From: Floccularia luteovirens
Lineage: Eukaryota > Basidiomycota > Agaricomycetes > Agaricales > Squamanitaceae
Length of the DNA stretch: 64,000 nucleotides
Assembly (NCBI GenBank): GCA_009739215.1
Contig: VSJF01000004.1
Location: 1,054,001 to 1,118,000, forward strand
Direction of reading: 5' to 3'
Positions 46,526 to 58,800 of this stretch are shown one piece after another. Below the pieces are notes generated by a model. The model worked only from the letters and a program-made list of their open reading frames with translations. It did no database searches and was not told the DNA's origin. Each line of letters opens with the position of its first letter. The stretch's first letter is position 1. The position numbers and the translations under genes are program-made.

Positions 46526-47099
46526 CACTGTCGTGGATTTTAAAGTATCAGAGGCGAAGAGAGATGTGAAAAGAGGAGAAAAGAAGGTCAGTTTTTGAAT
46601 GAATAGGATTATATTCAAGCAAGAAGGAGATATTTCGGCGCGGGAAAGCAAGATATAGCTTTTTGGGGTTTAACTTTCAGATGTCATTTTTTGCGGGGTA
46701 GAAGGAACAGGCCGGTGTCTATGATTGGGGGGAGCTGATAGATGTTCCATGATATGCGAACAACCATGTGGAATGTTGTACGGCATGTTTGGAGAGTTGC
46801 TGTCCTTAACTTTTATCCGTTGTTGACATTGACAAAAAGTCATGTAAAACGTAAAATTCATCTTTGTTTCGTCAATGCCCGTGTGGACCTGGAGACCGAG
46901 CCCGGAGGAGGTTGATATGATCATTGGTCTGGGGCACATGCGTACCGTCACGAGAGCATGGAAGCATGCGAGGTGCACATTGTTGTATGTATATGTTTGC
47001 AGATAAGATTATACAGGGCACGTGCTAAACGCGGTTCCTCTGTCTGCGCGTTGTTGTGTTTGATTAATAGACACTTCTCACAGCCTCTTCTTCGCTGAG
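46526..47099. other. Divergent intergenic region MFS5 / RING gene
   Basis: These 574 bases separate the start codons of MFS5 and the RING gene. No exon recognised; a 100-codon open frame on the minus strand (46670-46978) shows no family signature and no splice partner. Confidence 0.4.
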
Positions 47100-48512
47100 A
47101 TGGATCCAGCCGTAGCACTCGTTATTAGTGCTCTGTATCGTTCACCAGGTCGTATAGTACCTATTCGTAATGCCATAGACAACCTCCCCGTTCTACCCCG
47201 GGACAAGGTATCCCTCGAGGACAACTGCCCTATCTGCTTAGTTCCATTCGGCGTCATATTTAAAGAAGAGGATGAAGCAAACGCGAAGGAAAAGGAAAAG
47301 GCGGATTCCACTACCGATAGATCTGGAAACAATGAGGAAGAAGTAGTGGATGAAAAGCAAGAGACCCCCGACGACCCAAATACACAGGAGTTTGGTGGGA
47401 TCACAATGCTAACAGGTTGTGGACATATCTTCTGTAGAAGAGAGTACGCGTTTTTGCTCCTTTCTTCCGTGAAATATGACTCACGAGCTCCACCTATCAC
47501 AGCCTAATAGAATGGATCCGTAGTGAGGTCATTTCTCTCTTCAATCTACTCCTTCTGCATACCACATGTTAATATTTCTCTTTGCACCATAGCATGGTAA
47601 TTGCCCAACATGCCGTAACACATTCCTTGAGCTACCTGAACACTCGGAATGGGGTGACGAATCATCCGACGGGGGTGAATATGTTCCTAGTGGAGATGAC
47701 GAGGAAGACGCCCCGTGGGACCCTGACCTCGCTAGTTCGGATATGGTGGACGACGATGCCTATATTGATGCCAACATCGACCACTATCTCTTACATGCTG
47801 CAGATATGATGTCTGATCACTCAGGCTTTGGACCAGACGATGTTGATGCCCAAACTTGGGGACCTGATGATGCTGCCATGTCTGACAACCAAGATTGGGG
47901 ACCTGAAGTCAATGATAGCTGGTCTGAAGTTCCACCTGACTGTATAGATCACGACGAAGCAGACCATGAAGTCTTTGTGCCTGAAGCCGACTATGCAGAA
48001 GAATCCATGAACGACGGTGAAGAATGTGATGACCACACTCTAGACGACGAGATTACGCCAACACAACCCACCGTTGACCAATACGAATGGGGTGTTGAGT
48101 ATTACATCGACGATGACAATGACAGTGAGTATATACCGGATCCGGAAGATTGTGACCTCGATGATTATGTTCCTGATCCGGCGGACGTTGAGGAGATATA
48201 TGAAGATGACGACTGTGATATGGCGTATTTGCCTATGGAACCTGATCACTGGGAACCGGACAGGTGTGACCTCGGGGATGATCAAGGCTTGACAGATGGA
48301 GAGTCCTTGGATGTGTCGTCGGATGGTTACATGGACGAACCCGAGGATGCAGATAAGAGCACACGTAAGCTCACTTTTTTATCCCTGGGTTGGTGGTTGA
48401 ATATTGAATCTTTACCCCGAATTTAGCAGTTGGTGTTGGAGTTGTCGAACTCGGGAGTGAAGATGTAGCGGAGGACAATGATCATACCTTTTGCGAACCA
48501 GCTCATTCATAA
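47100..48512 (+). CDS. RING-finger protein with long acidic tail, putative E3 ubiquitin ligase
   Basis: Four exons (47100-47443, 47503-47527, 47593-48364, 48427-48512) give 408 residues. The RING starts NCPICLVPF (about residue 43), is split by a 60-residue charged insert, resumes GCGHIFCRR and ends GNCPTCRN: a C3HC4 finger that should bind two zincs and an E2 enzyme. Residues 175-400 are extraordinarily acidic, with repeated WGP(D/E) (TWGPDD, DWGPEV) and PDP(E/A)D units. Target unknown. A piece of the acidic tail (47990-48215) is duplicated as the pseudogene at 9605-9829. Converges on AARSD1 with 145 bases between the stops. Confidence 0.85.
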
Positions 48513-48657
48513 CTAAATTTTGTGCCTTCGTCTGTACGTTATGGAGAGGTTGTTATATATGTAATTTTTTTTGTCTACTTATCATATTCACACTTTTTTA
48601 TTCTCATAACCTTCTCGGAATACTATTCCAGTTTACTGTTGTACTCCAACATGTGTT

Positions 48658-50356
48658 CTACAGCCCTTTCAATACTTCTCCGACTATCACTCCTTCTTTA
48701 TTATCTCTCCATACCCCAGTGAATTTACCGCTCCATCGTGGTCCCTTTCCTCCACCTTTGACATTTAATTTGGTCTTGAGACCTTCCCCCGTGTCCTTCA
48801 CAATTTTATCATTTGACCCTACAACCAGTACGGTGCTAACGCTCGAGGCATTTTGTGAAGATGGCGAAGATGACAGCACAACAACGAACTCGGCATCTCG
48901 ACCTTTGTCCGTAAGATTGAATGCAACAGATGACAGGAACCCAAGAGCATTTCCTGTATCATCTATACGATGTACATGCTGCGTGAACAGACGCGAACTC
49001 CTACCCTCGTCTAAGTCTAACATTGCAGTTAGCAGACCTTGAGCAATATGTGTTGCTAGTTCAGCTTCTAAATCCGATACGCGCTTCTCAGCACGACGTC
49101 GTTCATCCACAACTTGTGCTACACGTTCTGGGACCAAAGGAGCACCACAACTTAGTGTCGTCGCAGCCGCTGTGAGGTTTACATGGGTTGTAGAGAGGTA
49201 AGTGATGAGGCGAGGGCCGGCTAGGAAGTATAGTCTCGCAGTTGTACTACTAGACCTAGCGAGTGCATCAGTGTGTGGAAGCAAAAATAGTTGTAGATTG
49301 TGAATGCTTGGGAGGTGGGTACCACAGCACCTGTAATTTGTATCATTAGCTTCTGAGGGTTGTGACACGGCATTGTGAACCCACGGATTTTTGTCGACGC
49401 CATCAATTACCACCACACGCTTCACCCCACCTGTATAATCTTGTGGGAGCGCCTTTCCTACTGCACGGCCGCTTTCGAGCACAGGCACAGTATTCTCCTT
49501 CTCGCGATCCGCATCCAGTTCGGCAACTTCGACATGCACCTTGCGACCTTCAAATACAAGCCTGTTTGCCTCATCCTGTATGGAAGCGACCTCTGCAGTG
49601 GTTATACCACGCGGGATCTCGACATAGCACGGTGATGGAGCGGCAGTTAGTGACCACGAGAGTGTGGGTAGAGCAAGGCGCGTTTCAAGTAAAGCAGACA
49701 AGAGATGCTGTGATGTATGCATGGACATCTATTAATACAAATTAATTATAAGAAATGGACTTTGTTGTGTTGTCGGATGACGCACATGATCGTACCGACG
49801 ATCGTAGCCTGCTTGATCGAGAGCTACAGTCACAGTTATGCCAGGTGCGAATGCTAGCAATGCACTTGATGAATCGCTTCCTGTAGGGATTCGAACGTAA
49901 TGCACCGCATGACCACCATGACGTTTGGACTGGAGGACCTCCCAAGTAATACCATCGGCGGATGTAGTAATGATACCTGTATCCGTGGGCTGTCCTCCAC
50001 CTTCCGGAAAGATTACGGTGTCATGCAAAATGACCTCCAAGATTGGTTCCGGAGGAAGGGTAGGTGCGATAACAGCCTTCTTTACTTTCTTTGCTGCGGG
50101 AGGAGCTGCAGGTTGAGAGAGAGTTGCAGAAACGACGGTAGTAAGGAGCGAACGTAGCAGAGGATCTCCTGCAGCATAGTATTCGGTGTCTTTAGGTTGT
50201 TTTTAGGTAAGGATTAGGGGCGAGGGACGTACGCTGGCAGGCAAGTATTCCAACTGGGATAGGTATAGATGGGTCCTCTGGGATATGCAGAGAAGGAGAA
50301 ACGATACGATGGTAGTCTAGTGGAGTTGTAGGGACCAACAGTGTCGCAGTAGCCAT
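48658..50356 (-). CDS. Alanyl-tRNA editing protein (AARSD1/AlaX-like)
   Basis: Four exons (50356-50233, 50189-49786, 49728-49385, 49330-48658) give 514 residues. The N-terminal beta-barrel has FPEGGGQPTDTG; across the third exon boundary comes MHTSQHLLSALL with the HxxxH zinc pair, and across the fourth CCGTHLP with the CxxxH pair: together the four-ligand zinc site of the AlaRS editing domain. There is no aminoacylation domain, so this is the free-standing AlaX type that hydrolyses Ser- or Gly-mischarged tRNA-Ala. The C-terminal 220 residues resemble the AlaRS C-Ala/DHHA1 region (ERVAQVVDERRRAEKRVSDL coiled coil). This copy is complete; three broken relatives are at 12.5, 15.5 and 52.7 kb. 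Confidence 0.92.
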
Positions 50357-50542
50357 TCTAGGGATGACTGAGAGATAGAGATACGATAAATGAGAGTGAT
50401 CACTAATCAGCTTTGCCTCTTATCTGCATGAATTTCTTTTTCTCACCATGATAGGCGCAGGAATGGGCATTTCATTTTCGAACCTGAACGTCGGCTACTA
50501 ACTCTCCCATACTTCTATACCCCAATCCGAGCTACACGTTCC
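50357..50542. promoter_or_regulatory. Short divergent promoter AARSD1 / MFS1
   Basis: Only 186 bases separate the two start codons. The half next to the transporter (GAACGTCGGCT, CCCCAATCCGAGCTACACGTTCC ahead of ATGGAG) is conserved before MFS1 and MFS2, and recognisably before MFS3 and MFS4, so it probably holds the core MFS promoter. Confidence 0.6.
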
Positions 50543-52570
50543 ATGGAGTCCTCCCAAACAGAACAAAGACCCCTTCTCGAATCTCATGCTTTCGGAGAAA
50601 CCAACGAATCAACAGATGAAGATACCCAGCTTTTTGACAGTCTCGAGTCTAGGGAGGCCCTGGAGCGTTCATTACTCAAGAAGGTGGATCGACGCATGTC
50701 CATGCTCGTTGTTATTTACATTCTGAATTGTGAGCTTCATTCAAAATGTCGCCATAACTGAGAAATTTATAATTTATAATAACCAACTACAGATATGGAC
50801 AGAAACAGTGTGTCGTGCGTATAACAATGGCAACACGTTCCAAAATGATGCAACCATTTTCTATGAACCTATAGCGCAGCTCGTCTACGTGGCTTCGAGG
50901 AAGACTTGCATTTAGAAGGCACGCAGTTCGCAACTGTTCTTTCAGTTTTGTATATTGGGTATGTTTCGATGCAAATACCATCGTAAGTCGACGAATGTAA
51001 ACAAAAATCTTATGTTTTCATGCGCTAAAATCTACTTCAGCAACATGTTCCTCAACCATATTGGAAAGCCGTCATTATACTTGCCCGGGTGTATGGTCAT
51101 TTGGGGTGGTCTATCCATCTGCACAGGTCTGTTCTCATTTTACCATACCACATATACCTTACTCATATATGTCCAGGATTCACAACAAAGTTCGTTCCCA
51201 ATAATACAACAGGCTTTGACCAATAAGCTATAACTGACCGGTTTTGATAGTTTCATTGGTGCCCTTACCACTCGTTTCTTCCTTGGCTTTGCAGAAGCTG
51301 CTTTCTTTCCCGGAGCGCTGGTAGGATTTACGCTCTTTGAACTGGTATCGCATTTACATAACTGTCCTTTAGTTCCTGATATCAAAGTGGTACAAACGCA
51401 ATGAGCTCTCACAGCGCACAGCTTTGCTCGCTTGTGGTATCCTTGTGAGCAATGCTTTCGGCTCACTCATCGCCGCTGGGATACTAGACTTAACCGATGG
51501 CCTTTTTGGCTTCGCTGCATGGCGGTTAGTACTTGCTGTATCGTCTTGATATTTTTTGTTCAATACTAGTAACAGATGGTTATTTTTCCTTGAAGGAGGA
51601 TTGACGATACTTGTTGCTATCTGTGCAATGTTCATTCTTCCAGATTTTCCAGAGACTCCAGTCACCTGGCTCACTCCTGCAGAGGCGAAGCTCGCCCAGT
51701 CCAGGATTGCGGAGGAGGCAGGACATTCCCCGCTGCAACGTCACCAGCATACCCAGGTTTTGGCCAAAGATGGGCTTATATTGGCAATATCTGATTGGAA
51801 GGTGTGGTGGCTAACGGGGACACTGTTGACAATGGTGGCTGCACTTTCGTTCGGTGTATATTTTCCGACGCTAGCTGCAACTATGGGATACAATACAACG
51901 AAGACATTGCTATTGTGTGTGCCACCTTGGATATTTGCGACGGTCACAACGGTATTGGTGTCAAGGTATACCTTCCTCTTATCGTGTTGCAATCCCATCT
52001 GAGCTGCAAATGACAGGCATTCGGACGAAGTGGAAGAGAGATGTTTCCACATTGTCACACCTTTAGTATTCGGAGTGATAGGATTCATACTCTCGATGAT
52101 AACAATGAATACTTTGATTCGTTATCTATCTCTGTGCGTCGATCTCTCCTGAAGGGACACATCACCCTTATTTTGATAAGTTAGCTTTCTGATGGCCCAG
52201 ATGTATGCTGGATTCATTTGTTGTCTCGCATGGATAAGCAATTCCGTATCGCAACCGCCAGCAAAACGTGCCTGTTGCGCTAGCTCTCATTAACTGTATT
52301 TCGCAACTAGGCAATGTTTTTGGATCGTGAGTTTTGAGTGAAATGCACGAGTTTTTCCTAATATGTAAATTGATTTTTACAGATATATTTGGCCAGTCAA
52401 ATGGAGTCCAAGTTACTTTTCGTCCTATGGGATCTGTATGCTGATGAGCGTGGTGAGTATACTCATGTGTTTAGTTTTTAGAATGCACCTGCAGGGACTT
52501 GAATAGACAAGCAGAGGCTATGGAAGGACTTGGTGTAGCTGGAAGGACGAGACATAGGTACTTGTTATAG
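50543..52570 (+). pseudogene. MFS transporter copy MFS1, 3' end broken by two insertions
   Basis: Exons 50543-50729, 50793-50814, 50875-50982, 51041-51126, 51177-51189, 51251-51320, 51373-51524, 51576-51965, 52017-52133 and 52185 onward match the intact paralogues. In the tenth exon an extra C (GCCTG at about 52270-52274 against GCTG in MFS2) shifts the frame and gives TAA at 52291-52293. In the last exon a second extra base (GGG at 52494-52496 against GG) shifts it again. The protein would lose roughly the last two membrane segments and the NRQAEAMEGLG tail. Splice sites and the promoter are otherwise well kept, so inactivation is recent, or the truncated form is made. Confidence 0.85.
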
Positions 52571-52614
52571 AGTGGGGATTAGTGATAATGTATATCATAT
52601 CATACTTGTATTGG

Positions 52615-52700
52615 GATAATCTCAGGTGATCCTCGTTTAATTTTATATCTCCTAAGGTTCCATTGAACTTCCCTACCCGCTATACGACATGCCGTTGTAC
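52615..52700 (+). other. Remnant of beta-mannosidase promoter
   Basis: CAGGTGATCCTC, TATATCTCC.AAGGTT and TATACGACATGCCGT here match 55670-55735, upstream of the intact mannosidase. The similarity ends where AARSD1 pseudogene sequence begins, marking the tandem-duplication join. Confidence 0.75.
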
Positions 52701-53500
52701 TCACAGTTGAGGCACTTTGTGAGGATGGTGAATATGGTACTATGACAACAAACTCGGCATCTCGAACGTTGTCCGTTACAATACATAAATATATGCAATA
52801 AATGATAGGAACTACCCTCATCTGCCATTGCTGTTAACAGGCCTTCAGCAATATACATTGCTGGTTTAACTTTTAAGCACAAGTCTGTTTATCTCATCCT
52901 ATTTCGATCCTCTGCAGTGGTCATATCATGCGGGATCTCGACATAACACGGTGATGGAGCAGCAGTCAAGCGGCATTTCGTGACCAAGAGAGTGTGGGAA
53001 GAACATTCTTGCAGTCAGTGTGATCAAGGTATGCATGGAAATCTCTTCACACAAATTATGAGAAATTGTCTTCGCGTATTTTGTGAGTGTGAGGAACATG
53101 ATCACCCTGATTGATTGTAGTCTGCTGATCAGGATTGAGAGTTACAGTCAAGTGCGAATGCTAGCAATGTATCGATAAGTAAACGGCTTCAAGTTCTTGT
53201 ATGAATTCGAATGTAATACACCGTATGACCACCGCGCCGTATTGACCGGAGGTCCCCCAAGCAATGCCACCAGTGGATATAGTGATGATACCTGTATCTC
53301 TGGGCTTATCCTCCACCTTGCGGTGCCATACAAAATAACTGCTAAAATTGGTTCAGGATGAACATAAATGCAATAAATCGCTTTCTTCTTTTCTTCGCTG
53401 CAGGAAGAGCTGCTGGTTGAAAAAGCATCACAGAAACGATGGGGTAGTAAGTTGCGGAACGTAGAAGAGGACTGCCCGCAGCATAATATTCGACTATGTC
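52700..53500 (-). pseudogene. AARSD1-like pseudogene between MFS1 and MFS2
   Basis: Minus-strand similarity to the intact editing gene at both ends: EYYAAGSPLLRS and PAALPAAKKRRKR near 53460-53400 match exon 2, and the bases around 52700-52790 match the last exon (CTCGGCATCTCGA, CATTTTGTGA/CACTTTGTGA). The middle, including the CCGTH region, is deleted or scrambled, with many stops. Its 3' end is cut off at the join with the mannosidase promoter remnant. Confidence 0.85.
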
Positions 53501-53582
53501 GGCTATGGAAGTGTCCTTTTTTTGGACCTGAACGTCGGCTAATAGCACTCATCTATACACCCCAATCCGAGCTACACGTTCC

Positions 53583-55602
53583 ATGGAGTCCTCACAAATG
53601 GAAACAACACCTCTTCTCGATTCTCATGTATTCGGAGATACCAATGAACCAACAGATGAAGATACCCAGCTTCTTGACAATCTCGAATCAACGGAGGCCT
53701 TGGAGCGTTCATTACTCAAAAAGGTGGATCGACGCATGTCCATGCTCGTTGTTATCTACATTCTGAACTGTGCGTCCCATTCAAAATGTCGCTAAAACTT
53801 ATAATCGAGAAGTTCCTAATTTAACCAACTATAGATATGGACAGAAACTGCGTGTCGTGCGTAGAACAAAAATGGCAACACATTTTAAAATGATACAACC
53901 ATTTTCTATCAATTTATAGCGCAGCTCGTCTACGTGGCTTCGAAAAAGATTTGAATTTGGAAGGCACGCAATTCGCAACTGTTCTTTCAGTTTTTTATAT
54001 TGGGTATGTCTCGATGCAAATACCATCGTAAGTCGACGAATGTAGAATTATCTGCTTTCGTACGCTAATATCTACTTCAGGAATATGTTCCTCAACCATA
54101 TTGGAAAGCCGTCATTATACTTGCCCGGGTGTATGGTCATATGGGGTGGTCTATCCATTTGCACAGGTCTGTTCTCATTTTATCATACCACATGTGCCTT
54201 ACTTACATATGTCCAGGACTCACAACAAAGTTCGTTCCCAATATGCTAAAGGCCTTGGTCAATAAACTATAACTGACCGGTTTTGATAGTTTCATTGGTG
54301 CTCTTACCACTCGTTTCTTCCTTGGCTTTGCAGAAGCTGCTTTCTTTCCCGGAGCTCTGGTAAGATTTCATTTTTTAAATCGGTTATTGTACATATAACC
54401 CTCTTTTAGTTCCTGATATCCAAGTGGTACAAACGCAATGAGCTCTCACAGCGCACAGCTTTGCTCGCTTGTGGCCTCCTCATAAGCAACGCTTTTGGTT
54501 CACTCATTGCTGCCGGAATGCTAGACTTAACCGATGACCTGTTTGGCTTCAGTGCATGGCGGTTTGTACTTATCAAACGGTCTTAATACATTTTGCTCAA
54601 TACTAGTAACAGATGGTTATTTTTCCTTGAAGGAGGATTGACGATACTTGTTGCTATCTGTGCAATGTTCATTCTTCCGGATTTTCCAGAGACTCCGGTC
54701 ACCTGGCTCACTCCTGCAGAGGCGAAGCTCGCTCACTCCAGGATTGCGGAGGAGGCAGAACATTCCCCACTACAACATCACCAGCATACCCAGGTTTTGG
54801 CCAAAGATGGGCTTATATTGGCAATATCTGATTGGAAGGTGTGGTGGCTAACGGGGACACTGTTGACAATGATGATTGCGCTTTCGTTCGGTGTATATTT
54901 TCCGACGCTAGCTGCAACTATGGGATACAATACAACGAAGACATTGCTATTGTGTGTGCCACCTTGGATATTTGCGACGGTCACAACGGTATTGGTGTCA
55001 AGGTATACCTTCCTTTTATAGTGTTGCAGTCGCATCTGAGCCGCAATGACAGGCATTCGGACGAAGTGGAAGAGAGATGCTTCCACATTGTCACACCTTT
55101 AGTATTCGGAGTGATAGGATTCATACTCTCGATGATGACAATGAATATTTTGGTTCGTTATGTATCTCTGTGGGTTTATCTCTTCATCAAGGAACACATT
55201 ACTCTTATCATAGTAAGTTAGCTTTCTGATGGTCCAGATGTATGCTGCATTCATTTGCTGTTTCACATGGGCAAGCAATTCTATATCGCAACCGCCAGCA
55301 AAACGTGCTGTTGCGCTAGCACTCATGAATTGTGTTTCGTCACTAGGCAATGTTTTTGGATCGTGAGTACTGAATGCACGAGATATTCCTAACATATTTA
55401 TCCTTTTTCCGACAGGTACATTTGGCCAGTCAAATGGAGTCCGAGCTATTTTCAGCCCTATGGGATCTGCATGCTAATGAGCATGGTGAGTATACTCATG
55501 TGTTTGGTATTTAGAATGCACCTGCAGGACTTAAATAGACAGGCAGAGGCTATGGAAGGACTTGGTGCAGCTGGAAGAACGAGACATAGGTACTTATTAT
55601 AG
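53583..55602 (+). CDS. MFS transporter, anion:cation symporter type (copy MFS2)
   Basis: Eleven exons with the same boundaries as the other copies splice to about 490 residues ending TAG at 55600-55602. The two positions where MFS1 is shifted are in frame here (AKRAVALALMNC and MHLQDLNRQAEAMEG). Landmarks: KKVDRRM, GFAEAAFFPGAL, WYKRNELSQRTALL, SDEVEERCFHI and YIWPVKWSPSYF. Changes unique to this copy include MDRNCVS and TGLTTNF. Family: Dal5/Tna1-like proton-coupled importers of organic anions; substrate not deducible. The stop lies 200 bases before the beta-mannosidase start on the same strand, but a functional link is not implied. Confidence 0.9.
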
Positions 55603-55802
55603 AAGTGTATTTCAGATTTCTATCGGAATAATCTCGGGATACCGGAAACATTTGACTGAACCAAGACTGACCAGGTGATCCTCAGCTAGTTTTAGATCTC
55701 CCGAGGTTTCATCGAGCACTATACGGCACGCCGTAGGGTACCGTTCCATGAGAGCGGTATTCCCAACCTAAAGAATTCATCGATTGTTACCAACTAACCA
55801 CA

Positions 55803-58800
55803 ATGAGCCTAACACTGAGCAGCTCTCGAGCGTTGACTAAAGATTGGAGTTTTACACAGATCGGTGGCGGAGCGGGTACGCAAGATGGCGAGTGGTTACC
55901 TGTTTCGACTTTCCCGACAACAGTCCATATTGAGTTACTGAAACTTCAGAAGATCCCTGATCCAGTGTGTACCTGCCTGCATATTTGATTGGCTTCTATG
56001 CTTACATGTACCTAGTTCATCGGTCTTCACGAATGGGATGTACAATGTATGTGATTGACTTTGTCCGATCACTCTGTTCCCTGAAACGACCTTGTTTGTA
56101 TTATGCAGGGGTCGGAGAGTCAGACTGGTCATTCAAGACTACTTTTGCTGTATCTGAAGAGGAACTTGCTTCACAAAATGCGGACCTTTTATTTGAAGGT
56201 CTAGATACATTCGCAAATGTCGCTCTTGTATGCATATTATCCATCCAGTCATTGATCTCTCCTTAATTGGATGGCTATCTTTTTAGAATGGACAACAGAT
56301 TCTCCAGTACATAAATTATTATACTACTATTTTTGTCCAATGCTAACAGTTTTATCACACAAACCACAGGTCTCAGAATCAGTTTATCTCACATAGAGTT
56401 GCGGTCAAGCAATTTCTCAAGTCCGGTTCAAATGAACTTGTTCTTAAGTTCGACAGCGCATTTTTGAAAGTGAGTTTATATCTACTTTATCTATACCTCA
56501 GCCTCATAACTCTCTGTCAGGGTAGAGACGTAGAAAAAGAACATGGAAAATTGGCCCTATGGAACGGCGACTCCAGCCGTCTCCACGTGCGCAAAGCTCA
56601 GTACAAGTCTGTCATTTTACTTCACATTGGTATTTAGAGAACTGAGTTTTGCCTTTTAGTTATGGTTGGGACTGGGGTATGTTTCCTAATGATTTTTGTA
56701 TCTCTAGTTCTCTACTCATATGTTGCAATATTTAAAGGCCCGGTCTTGATGACTGTAGGACCATGGAAGCCTATAAGATTTGAGACATACCATACTCGTA
56801 TTACCGAGCTCGACATCCGTGTTGACGTCTCAGAAGACTTTTCTGTCGCACTCACCATTAATTGTGAGACCGAGGGACAGCCACTTCCCAACCAAACGTC
56901 CGCATTTATCGTTTTGAAAAATCCAGAGGGAGGTGTTGTCAAGCCTAAAACAGAAATCCCATCAGGCACAAAAGCTAGCCTTCAATTGGCTCCAGGAGAA
57001 GTGCGTTTGTGGTTCCCCGTGGGGTATGGGGAGCAGCCGCTTTATAAGGCAGAAGTTGAAATTGTGGGAGAGGTACTTTGTTATATTTGCTCAGTGAATC
57101 CGTGCTCACTTCTGTGAATACCTACAGAATGGGAATATTTTGGACTGGAAAACGCAAACAATTGCGTTTCGTCGTGCTCGAGTTGTGCAGGAAAAACTGC
57201 ATGATGAAGATGGTTTAACATTCTTGTTCGAAATCAACAATATCAGAGTATTTTGCGGTGGTATGTGTACACACCCGTTCTCTCCGCAGAATTTGGTGGA
57301 ATTTAATTTCTACCTGGTAATTAGGATCAAATTGGATACCTGCAGACTCTTTCCTGACAACGTATGTTCTTTCCGGAATTTCCGGTTTGCGCTGTTCTTA
57401 CAACTTTATGCATGAACTTAGTATGACTGCGGAGAGATACAGAGCGTGGCTGCAACTCCTTGTTGATGGAAACCAAAACATGGTACGTGTTTGGGGAGGA
57501 GGCATATATGAATACGACGAGTTTTATGACATCTGTGACGGCGAGTATATGAAACTTCACGTGTATATTGCGGCTCATTGATTCGTGTAATTTCGCAGAA
57601 CTTGGAAGTGAGTTCGAACCATAAATGATGTAAACAGTTTCGTTAACTGGTGGTTTGTAGTCCTTGTTTGGCAAGACTTCATGTTCGGATGTGGACAGGT
57701 ATGAGGCAGTTGCAATGAATTACCTGCAGGGTCATGACCGTGCCTCCTGAAAGTACCCGGCGTACGATTCATTCTTGGATTCAGTTCGAGAAGAAGCTAT
57801 GCAAAATGTGAAACGCTTACGCCACCACCCGTCCATTGTCATATTTGGTATGACAAGAATCTTTTCATTTGTCGTCTGTATGACTCAATAGTTCACTGCG
57901 GTAGCTGGAAACAACGAAGGCATGTTATCCCCTCAACTTATTGTATTTTACATGGCTGATAAGGTACTCTTCAGATTATCAGATTGCAGAATCACTCAAA
58001 CTCGACTTGGACTATTGTGACGAAACATCCGACTTCAGGAAAACCAATTTCCCTGCTCGTCACATCTATGAGCGTTTGCTCCCAGAGGTCGTTACAAAGC
58101 ACTGCGACATTTTCTACCACCGAGCTTCCCCATACAGTGGGCAAGGCAAGCCTACCACCGATAGGACTCTTGGCGATATACATCAATGTAGGACTCATAT
58201 GATCCGTTGGCCCGTTATATCCAATTAATCTTGCTTTTTTTCGTAGGGAATGTGTGGCATGGGACGCAGGAACCATGGCATAATTGGGATATTTTATCCG
58301 GACGTTTCGTTTCAGAATTTGGGATGTAAGTAGAGCAAATAGAATTATGGTATAAGTTGGCCGACAGCATCTCAGGCAGGGCTACCCGGATATACGTACT
58401 GTGGACTATTGGCTCGGTGGGAATACAGTAGAACGTTACCCCCAGTCCAGGTTTGTTACATTGATTGCTGTGAATTTAGTAGCCTGGGTGATAGTTGGAT
58501 TACAGGACGAACAACAATCATAACAAGGCTGATGGATTTGAAAGGCGTTTAGAGGTAGCATAACTTGGGGCTATTATACTGGAATTTTCACTGACCTTTT
58601 CCGCTTCAGCTATATCTTATGGAGAATTTCAAGCACTCTTTTGAGATGGAAAGGTTGTACCAGTTCCTATGTCACAGAATATATAGCTTATGCATTCTAC
58701 TAGCTATGTATATTATACTCAAGTCATGCAAGCCGAAACTCTTGCCTCTGCTTACCGACTGTGGAGACGCAATTGGCGGGGGAGAGGTAGAGAATACACT

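Larger units (their letters stand above)
47970..56150 (+). repeat. Source segment (block A) of the inverted duplication
   Basis: Runs from within the RING acidic tail to the third exon of beta-mannosidase. All parts between 48.66 and 56.15 kb, plus 47.99-48.22 kb, have degenerate counterparts at 9605-15770 in reverse orientation. Inside this block there is an older tandem duplication: AARSD1-MFS1-mannosidase promoter, then AARSD1 pseudogene-MFS2-mannosidase. Confidence 0.8.

Noticed and set aside
46670..46978. 102-codon minus-strand frame upstream of the RING gene as a separate gene
   Set aside because: No recognisable domain, no splice partner, and it lies in the divergent promoter region of two better-supported genes.
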